DNA from: Anderseniella sp964390445
GTDB lineage: Bacteria; Pseudomonadota; Alphaproteobacteria; Rhizobiales; Aestuariivirgaceae
Direction of reading: 5' to 3'
Assembly: GCA_964390445.1 (NCBI GenBank)
Contig: CAYMJJ010000132.1
Span: 1 to 6,293, forward strand
DNA: 6,293 bases
In this document: one piece after another, positions 1 to 5,742 of the stretch
How positions within the stretch are numbered: position 1 is the first letter of the stretch
How the letters are laid out: each line of letters starts with the position of its first letter
Translations under genes and position numbers: made by a program
The notes under the pieces: model-generated
What the model was told of the DNA's origin: nothing
Databases searched by the model: none
What the model saw: the letters and a program-made list of their open reading frames with translations, nothing else

Positions 1-882
1 GACGAGGAAATGCTGCCCGGCCGCGCCTACCTGATCAAGCTGGGCACCCGCACCGTGCCCGGCAAGCTGGCCCAGCCGAAGTACGAGGTGAACGTCAACA
101 CGCTGGAACACACCGCCGCAAGGACGCTGATGCTCAACGAGATCGGCGTTTGCAACCTGTCGCTCGACGAACAGGTGCCGTTTGCGCCCTACGCCGACAA
201 CCGCGACCTTGGCGGGTTCATCATCATCGACCGGTTTACCAACAACACGGTTGGGCTGGGTCTGATCAACTTCGCGCTTCGCCGCGCCAGCAACATCCAC
301 TGGCAGGCGCTGGACGTGAACAAGCAGACCCGCAGCCAGTCCAAGAACCAGAAGCCGACGGTGCTTTGGTTCACCGGACTGTCCGGTTCGGGCAAATCGA
401 CAGTCGCCAACATCGTCGAGAAGCGGCTGACCGCGATGGGTCATCACACCTACCTGCTGGACGGCGACAATGTGCGCCACGGCCTCAACCGTGATCTCGG
501 CTTCACCGACGCGGACCGGGTGGAAAACATCCGGCGTGTGTCGGAGGTCGCCCGCTTGATGGCCGATTCAGGCCTGATCGTGCTGGTGTCGTTCATCTCG
601 CCGTTCCGCTCGGAGCGGCGCATGGCACGCGAGATGATGGAGGCCGGCGAGTTCATCGAGGTCTATGTCGATACTCCGCTTGAGGTGTGCGAAGCGCGCG
701 ACGTGAAGGGCCTGTACGCCAAGGCCCGCGCCGGGCAGATCAAGAACTTCACCGGCATCGACTCGGACTACGAGGCACCGGAGAACGCCGAGATCCGCAT
801 CAACACCAGCGAGAAGACGCCGGATGTAACCGCCGGTGAAATCATCGAGCATCTGGAAAACGCAGGAAGGCTGAAGCCATGA
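1..882 (+). CDS. cysNC: CysNC (sulfate adenylyltransferase subunit 1 / APS kinase), 5'-truncated by window edge
   Basis: The reading frame is open from base 1, so the true start lies upstream; the ATG at base 10 is internal. The visible 293 residues cover the last barrel of the CysN ATP-sulfurylase GTPase subunit (about residues 1-105) and then a complete APS kinase (CysC) domain (about 117-293). The whole fusion is usually around 630 residues, so a little under half is present. CysN with CysD makes adenosine 5'-phosphosulfate (APS) from sulfate and ATP; the CysC part phosphorylates it to PAPS in the cytoplasm. Seen directly: the P-loop GLSGSGKST (126-134), the APS-binding DGDNVRHGL (154-162), ISPFR (199-203, containing the Ser of the classical APS kinase motif), and the lid region with KGLYAKARAG near 236-245. 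All expected APS kinase motifs are intact. The stop overlaps the next gene's start (ATGA, 879-882). Confidence 0.96.
   Translation, partial: DEEMLPGRAYLIKLGTRTVPGKLAQPKYEVNVNTLEHTAARTLMLNEIGVCNLSLDEQVPFAPYADNRDLGGFIIIDRFTNNTVGLGLINFALRRASNIHWQALDVNKQTRSQSKNQKPTVLWFTGLSGSGKSTVANIVEKRLTAMGHHTYLLDGDNVRHGLNRDLGFTDADRVENIRRVSEVARLMADSGLIVLVSFISPFRSERRMAREMMEAGEFIEVYVDTPLEVCEARDVKGLYAKARAGQIKNFTGIDSDYEAPENAEIRINTSEKTPDVTAGEIIEHLENAGRLKP
864..882 (+). promoter_or_regulatory. Shine-Dalgarno and ATGA stop/start overlap coupling cysNC to the cyclodeaminase gene
   Basis: AGGAAGG at 864-870 lies 8 bases before the ATG at 879. That ATG overlaps the cysNC stop TGA (880-882) by the shared ATGA. The strong ribosome-binding site fixes the start of the downstream gene and indicates translational coupling. 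Confidence 0.85.
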
Positions 883-1898
883 CAAGCACCCCCACCGATC
901 CGGTCATGCTGACCTGGATCAACGGGCCGGATGTCGACGCACTCGACATGACGAACGACGAGATCCTGGACGCGGTCGAGCAGGGTCTGGTGGCACAGGG
1001 CACACCCGGCGGCGCGGTGATCGAGCCGCGCATGCACCTGACGCCGGACCCGGCCTTCAACGGTCACTTCAACGTGCTGCGCGGCTACGTGGCTCCGATG
1101 GGCCATGCCGGCGTGAAGATCGTCGGCGACTATGTGGACAACTACAAGCGCGGTCTGCCGTCGGAGATGGCGCTGCTGAACCTGTTCGATCCGCGCACCG
1201 GCATGCCCACCGCAATCCTCGATGCAACCTTCATCACCGATGCCCGTACCGGTGCGCTGACCGCCCTTGGTGCGCGCCACCTTGCCCGCAAGAACTCAAA
1301 GGTACTGGGGCACGTGGGGGCACGCGGCACAGCCTACTGGAACGTGCGGTTGCTCGACCACCTGTATGACTTCGACGAGATCAGGGTGCACTCGCGCCGG
1401 CCGGAAAGCCGTGACGCCTTTGCGGCAAAGCTCGAAGCCGACCTCGGCAAGAAGATTATCGTGACCGACAACTGGCGCGACTGCCTGGAAGGCGCCGACA
1501 TCATGGTCGAGGCCTCGCGCCTCAATGAACGCACCGAACTGTTCAGCGCCGACTGGGTGACGCCGGGCACCTGCGTCATTCCCTATGGCACCGTGTCTGC
1601 CCTCGACATCAGGATGACCGGCATCATGGACAAGATCGTGATCGACGATTTCGGCCAGTTCCGCGCCGGCAAGCTGGGCGCGCTGCGGCCACACATCGAT
1701 GCCGGGCTGGTCAGCGAAGACACCGTCCACGCGGAGCTCTGCGATATCGTTACGGGTGCGAAACAGGGTCGCGAACGCGACGACGAGACCATCCTGTTCT
1801 GGCACCGGGGCCTGTCAATTTCGGATATCGCGCTGGGTGCTGCCATGCTGGAAAAGGCCGCACGCCTCGGCATCGGCCAGCAGTTGCGCTACCGGTAG
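879..1898 (+). CDS. Ornithine cyclodeaminase / mu-crystallin family protein
   Basis: This 339-residue protein has the usual length for the family, which binds NAD(P) in a Rossmann domain and acts on amino or imino acids: ornithine or lysine cyclodeamination, ketimine reduction, or opine-type and alanine dehydrogenation. Family marks seen: GVKIV with the substrate-binding Lys (K80), RGLPSEMALLNLFD (91-104), the Arg of TDARTGA (R123), a nucleotide-binding turn GHVGARGTA (144-152), the Asp pair in IDDFGQ (256-257), and the C-terminal ISDIALGAAMLEKA block (314-327). The turn departs from the common GxGxQA form, with Arg-Gly-Thr in place of the usual Gly-x-Gln. The specific substrate cannot be read from the sequence. 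Co-translation with cysNC is not typical of proline metabolism and may point to a sulfur- or sulfonate-linked amino acid, but that is inference. Its 3' end overlaps the convergent lyase gene by 10 bases. Confidence 0.9.
   Translation: MTSTPTDPVMLTWINGPDVDALDMTNDEILDAVEQGLVAQGTPGGAVIEPRMHLTPDPAFNGHFNVLRGYVAPMGHAGVKIVGDYVDNYKRGLPSEMALLNLFDPRTGMPTAILDATFITDARTGALTALGARHLARKNSKVLGHVGARGTAYWNVRLLDHLYDFDEIRVHSRRPESRDAFAAKLEADLGKKIIVTDNWRDCLEGADIMVEASRLNERTELFSADWVTPGTCVIPYGTVSALDIRMTGIMDKIVIDDFGQFRAGKLGALRPHIDAGLVSEDTVHAELCDIVTGAKQGRERDDETILFWHRGLSISDIALGAAMLEKAARLGIGQQLRYR
1889..1898. repeat. 10-bp perfect palindrome holding both convergent stop codons
   Basis: CTACCGGTAG equals its own reverse complement. 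On each strand it reads Tyr-Arg-stop (TAC CGG TAG), ending the cyclodeaminase on + and the hotdog-lyase fusion on -. The two genes therefore overlap tail to tail with identical last codons. No stem-loop plus T-tract terminator is visible around it. Confidence 0.9.
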
Positions 1899-3784
1899 AC
1901 CGGCTCAAGCCCGCCGCCCAGCACCAGTTCGCGCGCGATCTTTTCGACCTCGCGCCCGACCGGCCTGTCATCGTCCATGAACGCCGACAGTTGGCGCACT
2001 TGCTGGTGGGCCAGAGCCAGCCGGGGGGCGGGACCGGGCGGGTTGGCCAGGTCATACGCCTGCGCCGCCGCCAGCAGTTCATAGGCCACCAGCAGGGCCA
2101 GCGTATCACACACGCCATCAAGATTTCGCGCCGCCAGCGGCGTCAGCGTGGCGGCGTCCTCCACGCCATTGGCGTTGAAGCTGGAAACGATCGGCACCGG
2201 GTTCGCCGTGTGCAACAGGTCTGCCCGCAACGCCTCCAGCGGTTTCAGCAACGGTCCGAAGCCCGCCCGTCCCACCTCAGCCGATGACAGCAACGCCGGC
2301 AAGCCTGACATCTCGGGCGAACACAACCGCTGGATGCGGGCCACAAGATCATTACCGGCTTGCGCCAGAGCGCGCGAAGACATGTCGAGCGACTGGGTCA
2401 GCCACGAGGTGTGATAGTTGCCGGTTGAAATGACACAGGCCTCATCCGGCAGCACGAGCGGGTTGTCCGGGCAGGAATTCAGCTCCACCGCCACGGCCTG
2501 GTCGAGCACGCCCAGCGCAGCGTGGGCAGCACCGTTGATCTGGGCAATCGAGCGCAGTGAAACCGGATCCTGCAATCGCCGCGCCGCCCCCGGACCATGC
2601 AGCGCACTGCCTTCGAGCAATCGCATCAGCAGGCTTGCGATTTCAACCTGACCCGGTTGCGGACGGGCACTTCCTGCCGACGGCAGCAAGGGCGACAGGT
2701 TTGCGCGAAATCCTTCCATGCTCAGCGCGGCGGCCACGTTCGCGGCCGTCAGCACCCGGCGCGCCTTGACCAGCGCCAGCGCTGCCGAGGCAACCGAATG
2801 CGACGGGTTGTTGCACAGCACCAGTCCATCCTTGGGGCCGAGCACCAGCGGCTCAAGCCCGGCCTTGCGCAAGGCCTCGGCCGCCGGCATCCGTTCACCG
2901 TTCCAGAACGCCTCGCCTTCCCCTATCAATGCATGGGCAAGGCCCGCCATTACCACCAGGTCACCCGCTCCGATGGAACCTGTACACGGCATCACCGGCG
3001 TGAAACCTGATTCAAGGCTTGACGCGAGCATGGCTGCCACCGGCGGGCTGACGCCCGCACCACCGCCCAGCATCGTGTTGAGCCGCACCAGCATGGCCGC
3101 GCGCACTTGCGGCACGCTCAACGGCTCGCCCACCGCCTGCGCCCGGCCGCGCACCGTGCGGTACGAGAAACCGGCCGCATCGTCTTTCGACAACAGTTTA
3201 GTCGCGCGCATGCCCAGACCCGTGGTCAGCCCGTAGGCAGCAATACCCTCATCGAAATAGCGTTCAACCACATCGCGTCCGCGCTGCATCGCCTCTTGCG
3301 TCGAAGGCTCCAGCGCCACTGGCCTGCCGTGAGCCACGGCATCGACGTCTGCGGCGGTCAGCGCCTGGCCGGTCAGCACAAGCGGGCCACCGGCTGCAGC
3401 GGCCGGCTTGATGCGGGCCAGCAACCGTTCAAGGTCGATGACGGCACGCACGTGGTGGCCGGTCATGATGGGCCTGCCGGCCTGACTGGCGAGGCAGTCA
3501 AAGGTCAGCATGTTGCCGTCAACCTCAAGCAGCGTCACGACTGTATCGAGCGGCAACTCGAGATTGGCCGCGCCAACATGGCGAAACTCGAAGCCTGCGC
3601 CAACACTTGCCTCGCCCGGCTCGAACAGATACTCGACAGCACGCACGCAGGCCATCTCGAGATACCCGATGGTCGCAGGCGATGACACGACATCCACCCC
3701 GGCATTGCCAATGGCTGACGCAAGGTCTGATGGTTTTGCACGCACGCTGCCTGCATGTCGCAGGCCTGGTTCCACGGGTTTCAT
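1889..3784 (-). CDS. FlK-like hotdog domain fused to a MIO-less aromatic amino acid/histidine ammonia-lyase-like domain
   Basis: A single uninterrupted 631-residue frame with two domains. Residues about 5-127 resemble fluoroacetyl-CoA thioesterase FlK (hotdog fold). FlK's Thr42/Glu50/His76 triad aligns by spacing with S35, E43 (in LEMACVRA) and H69 (in FRHVGAA), and EPGEASVG (56-63) is also shared. Residues about 136-631 form a full-length HAL/PAL fold: catalytic-base region YGLTTGLG (Y184), VGEPLS (218-223), GSIGAGDL (269-276), LIGEGEAFWNG, LVLCNN (321-326), QDPVSLR (405-411), ELNSCPDNPLV, GNYH (455-458) and VED (541-543). The MIO-forming Ala-Ser-Gly is reduced to Ala-Gly (273-274); the Tyr of QDxYSLR is Val (V408) and the His of the SHAxGxGE block is Arg (R214), whereas the Glu (E542) and R411 remain. 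Normal MIO chemistry is therefore unlikely. Candidate roles are a MIO-independent elimination (ergothionase is such a relative, as I recall) or a CoA-linked ammonia lyase/hydrolase. Substrate unknown. The ATG at 3784 has AGGA 6 bases upstream. Confidence 0.88.
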   Translation of the reverse strand: MKPVEPGLRHAGSVRAKPSDLASAIGNAGVDVVSSPATIGYLEMACVRAVEYLFEPGEASVGAGFEFRHVGAANLELPLDTVVTLLEVDGNMLTFDCLASQAGRPIMTGHHVRAVIDLERLLARIKPAAAAGGPLVLTGQALTAADVDAVAHGRPVALEPSTQEAMQRGRDVVERYFDEGIAAYGLTTGLGMRATKLLSKDDAAGFSYRTVRGRAQAVGEPLSVPQVRAAMLVRLNTMLGGGAGVSPPVAAMLASSLESGFTPVMPCTGSIGAGDLVVMAGLAHALIGEGEAFWNGERMPAAEALRKAGLEPLVLGPKDGLVLCNNPSHSVASAALALVKARRVLTAANVAAALSMEGFRANLSPLLPSAGSARPQPGQVEIASLLMRLLEGSALHGPGAARRLQDPVSLRSIAQINGAAHAALGVLDQAVAVELNSCPDNPLVLPDEACVISTGNYHTSWLTQSLDMSSRALAQAGNDLVARIQRLCSPEMSGLPALLSSAEVGRAGFGPLLKPLEALRADLLHTANPVPIVSSFNANGVEDAATLTPLAARNLDGVCDTLALLVAYELLAAAQAYDLANPPGPAPRLALAHQQVRQLSAFMDDDRPVGREVEKIARELVLGGGLEPVYR

Positions 3785-3813
3785 CGATGATCCTGACGGG
3801 TGATAAAGCCAGT
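3785..3813 (-). promoter_or_regulatory. 29-base spacer with ribosome-binding site for the hotdog-lyase fusion gene
   Basis: The gap between the Popeye-type gene stop (3814-3816) and the fusion gene ATG (3782-3784) is only 29 bases. On the minus strand it carries AGGA (complement of 3791-3794) 6 bases before the ATG. There is no room for a separate promoter plus terminator, so the two genes are probably co-transcribed. Confidence 0.7.
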
Positions 3814-4542
3814 TCAGCAGTTTGCTGGCTGGCCTGGTGGCGAAGGTTTGCGGACGCCGCCGGAGTCTAGGATGAAGCGGTTGGAGCGTACAAGCTTGTC
3901 GCGCATGTTGCGCGCAAAACTGCTCTCCAGTGCCGTACCGATTTCAGGATGGCGGGCAACAAAGTTGCGCAGTTGTTGTGCCTCGATTGCCCAGTAACGA
4001 GCTGGACCCAGCAACCGCACGGTGCCGTTGGCAGGTTCACCGTGCATTGCCGTCATCTCGCCGACAAATGAACCAGGTTCGCAAACCGCAACGGCCTGGC
4101 CGCCCGAGATCACCAGCGCCTGGCCGGACGCGAGATAGAACAGGTGGGTCACGGGCTCGCCCTCCCGGGTCATTTCGGCACCCCGGTCACCGGTAATCCA
4201 GAGGCCCTGGTTGAGCAGCTTGCGGCGCTCGCCCATGGACAGGTTCGGCAAGTGCCCATCCATGAACAGCTTTTCTTCGTCGGAGAACTGCGCGCTCCGG
4301 TTCTGTCGCCAGGTGATGGCGAGTTGCACCAGGTTGACCAGCACCAGCAGCGTCTCCCAGAACACACCCACGGGATCCCTGAGCCAGACCCAGTCATAGG
4401 TGATGGCAACGAACGCAGAGGCAATCACCAGGATGCGCAACATCACCATCCGGCGCATGAGCATCGATGTGACGAGCAGCACGTAGGACAGGTGCCCGAC
4501 CATGCCACCGGTCGAAAAGGCAGATTCAAGAGTAAGATCCAT
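3814..4542 (-). CDS. Popeye-like / cyclic-nucleotide-binding-domain membrane protein
   Basis: A 242-residue protein if started at the ATG (4540-4542); an in-frame TTG at 4549-4551 would add three residues. Neither has a clear Shine-Dalgarno, so the start is uncertain. The N-terminal third has three hydrophobic segments (about 11-28, 32-49, 59-77), then a cytoplasmic domain (about 85-222) of the cNMP-binding jelly-roll type. This is the layout of Popeye-domain (POPDC) proteins. The phosphate-binding cassette region reads GEMTAMHGEPANGTV (161-175) and aligns without gaps to the classical GE...PRAATV cassette. The GE is kept but the cyclic-phosphate-binding Arg is Ala (A171), so cAMP or cGMP binding is not assured; vertebrate Popeye domains also use non-classical residues. 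Likely role: an inner-membrane sensor or adaptor. It is 29 bases upstream of the hotdog-lyase gene on the same strand. Confidence 0.82.
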   Translation of the reverse strand: MDLTLESAFSTGGMVGHLSYVLLVTSMLMRRMVMLRILVIASAFVAITYDWVWLRDPVGVFWETLLVLVNLVQLAITWRQNRSAQFSDEEKLFMDGHLPNLSMGERRKLLNQGLWITGDRGAEMTREGEPVTHLFYLASGQALVISGGQAVAVCEPGSFVGEMTAMHGEPANGTVRLLGPARYWAIEAQQLRNFVARHPEIGTALESSFARNMRDKLVRSNRFILDSGGVRKPSPPGQPANC

Positions 4543-4551
4543 TTGAGGCAA

Positions 4552-4590
4552 CTTGCAAACAGGCGTGTCAGGAAGCGCTAGGTTTGCAAG
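4552..4590. repeat. 9-bp inverted repeat with palindromic TTGCAA cores upstream of the Popeye-type gene
   Basis: CTTGCAAAC (4552-4560) is perfectly complementary to GTTTGCAAG (4582-4590), with a 21-base spacer. Each arm contains the self-complementary hexamer TTGCAA, and the two hexamers are 31 bases apart centre to centre, close to three helical turns. On the minus strand the repeat ends directly against the TTG/ATG start region. There is no T-tract after it, so a rho-independent terminator for denD is unlikely. A two-site operator or a 5'-leader hairpin are the alternatives. A TTGACG hexamer (complement of 4612-4617) lies upstream as a possible -35, but no good -10 follows. Confidence 0.5.
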
Positions 4591-4623
4591 GGGGTCACAG
4601 GATCGACGCTACGTCAACCCGGT

Positions 4624-5628
4624 TCATGCTGCCCGGCCTTCCTGGCCATGATCGTAGTCCTCGATATAGTGACACACGATGTCGTCGATCGAGGCGTCCT
4701 TGGGAAGACCGAGCGAGACGGCGCGCTTGTCGTCGGTGGCAGAAGGCCAGGTCGAGACGATGGCCTCGATGAACGGGTCCGGCTTGATGGTGATCTGGCC
4801 CAGCTTGCGGTTGTGGGCCACGCGCTTCAATGCCGCGATCATGTCGTGCACAGTGACGTCCAGGGCCGGCAGCGAGACGGCCCGGTCATCCCCGAGCCGT
4901 TCCGCCGGCAGTTCGTGCAACGCCAGGATGCCCTCGACGATGTTGCGGTAGCCGAGCACCGGCATCACGGTTTCAGCCGCAACCGGCAGCACGTAATCCT
5001 CACCCTTCAATGGTTCGCGAAACACCGCAGAGGCAAACGACGAGGCCGCCGCGTTGGGCTTGCCGGGGCGGATGATGACGGTGGGCAGGCGCGCAGACCG
5101 GCCATCGAGGAAGCCCTTTCGGCTGTAGTCGTTGATGAGCAGCTCGCAAGCTGCCTTGGTCATGCCGTAGGTGGTCTGCGGCGTTTGTTTGCCGAGGTCG
5201 CCCACCACCTCCGGCATGTGAGCGCCGCCGAACACCGCGATGGAGGAGGCAAACACCAGCCGTGGGCATGACTGTCTTGCCCGCATCGCCTCGAACACGT
5301 TGAGCCCGCCGGTCAGGTTGACCCGGATCGCCATGTCGAAGTCCTTCTCGCCGCCGCCGGATACCACCGAGGCCAGGTGAAACACGGCGATGTCGTCCCG
5401 GTCGATCAGCGCATCGACGGTGGCCTTGTCCGAGATGTCTCCCGTGATCACGCTCACCCGCCCGTCAAGGTCCATCGGCAAGCGATCCGGTGCCATCACG
5501 TCGAACAGCACGATCTCGCTGACCGGCATCTGGTGCCCGCCGGGGCCTGCCAGCTTGCCCTTGTCGAGAATGCGACGCGCCAGCCGCGCGCCGATAAAGC
5601 CGGTCCCGCCGGTAATCACAACCTTCAT
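4624..5628 (-). CDS. denD: DenD-type D-erythronate dehydrogenase (extended SDR, NAD-dependent epimerase/dehydratase family)
   Basis: A 334-residue extended short-chain dehydrogenase. It has the NAD-binding GGTGFIG (7-13), an acidic residue after beta-2 (LFDV, D43) favouring NAD, the catalytic Ser region FASSIAVFG (126-134) and YGMTK (Y154, K158). The block RLPTVIIRPGKPNAAASSF (180-198), followed by REPLKGE and the late WPSATDDKRAVSLG (294-307), is what I recognise as the DenD/UxaF-like subgroup rather than sugar-nucleotide epimerases. DenD oxidises D-erythronate at C2 to 2-oxo-D-erythronate, which is then isomerised and phosphorylated by OtnI and an OtnC/DtnK-type system. None of those partners is in the window, so related sugar acids remain possible. 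The ATG at 5628 is preceded by AGGGGA (complement of 5639-5644) at 10 bases. It is the first gene of a three-gene minus-strand run and is divergent from the SDR gene. Confidence 0.85.
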   Translation of the reverse strand: MKVVITGGTGFIGARLARRILDKGKLAGPGGHQMPVSEIVLFDVMAPDRLPMDLDGRVSVITGDISDKATVDALIDRDDIAVFHLASVVSGGGEKDFDMAIRVNLTGGLNVFEAMRARQSCPRLVFASSIAVFGGAHMPEVVGDLGKQTPQTTYGMTKAACELLINDYSRKGFLDGRSARLPTVIIRPGKPNAAASSFASAVFREPLKGEDYVLPVAAETVMPVLGYRNIVEGILALHELPAERLGDDRAVSLPALDVTVHDMIAALKRVAHNRKLGQITIKPDPFIEAIVSTWPSATDDKRAVSLGLPKDASIDDIVCHYIEDYDHGQEGRAA

Positions 5629-5742
5629 GGTGATAACGTCCCCTGCCCTGCCTGCAGCTTGTCAGTTCACAATTGCGCAGTTGCCGAAATCTGGCACATT
5701 GGGCGCCAACCTACAAAACAGTTTCACAAGGGAGTTTCACGA
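5629..5742. promoter_or_regulatory. Divergent intergenic region between denD and the BDH2-like SDR
   Basis: These 114 bases must hold promoters for both directions. Visible elements: a direct repeat AGTTTCAC at 5720-5727 and 5733-5740 with a 13-base period, and a near copy AGTTCAC at 5664-5670; a small dyad TTGG-GCG-CCAA at 5699-5709; and an imperfect palindrome AATTGCGCAGTT (5671-5682, 10 of 12 positions symmetric). The stretch is less GC-rich than the genes. The dyads are candidate operator half-sites for a shared regulator of the two dehydrogenase genes. I do not see a convincing -35/-10 pair in either direction. Confidence 0.5.
5728..5734 (+). promoter_or_regulatory. Ribosome-binding site of the BDH2-like SDR gene
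   Basis: AAGGGAG lies 8 bases before the ATG at 5743 and decides that start. The site is embedded between two copies of AGTTTCAC, the second beginning inside it. Confidence 0.8.

Noticed and set aside
1296..1805. Long 169-codon open frame antisense to the cyclodeaminase gene
   Set aside because: It is the antisense shadow of a well-supported gene in GC-rich DNA; the peptide resembles no family and there is no ribosome-binding site or neighbour support.
2946..2985. MIO loss as a sequencing error or pseudogene sign
   Set aside because: The change is an in-frame three-base loss within an intact 631-codon gene, and it is accompanied by other coordinated active-site changes, which points to real divergence.
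2597..3685. Several + strand open frames of 137-192 codons opposite the hotdog-lyase gene
   Set aside because: They are Arg/Ala/Pro-rich shadow translations with no recognisable domain, and the opposite strand carries a clearly conserved enzyme across the whole stretch.
4144..4581. 145-codon + strand frame over the Popeye-type gene
   Set aside because: A low-complexity His/Gln/Arg-rich shadow; the - strand translation shows membrane helices and a jelly-roll domain instead.
4582..4623. Rho-independent terminator after denD
   Set aside because: The inverted repeat there has a 21-base loop, short arms and no following T-run on the minus strand.
4648..5271. 207-codon + strand frame over denD
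   Set aside because: Asp/Arg/His-rich antisense artefact; the - strand encodes an intact extended SDR with all motifs.
5692..5707. Possible sigma-54 promoter (TGGCAC with GG-N10-GC spacing) ahead of the SDR gene
   Set aside because: The -24 half is good and the distance to the ATG would fit, but the -12 half (GCGCC) keeps only the GC of TTGCA and no enhancer site is evident. Chance is likely in GC-rich DNA.
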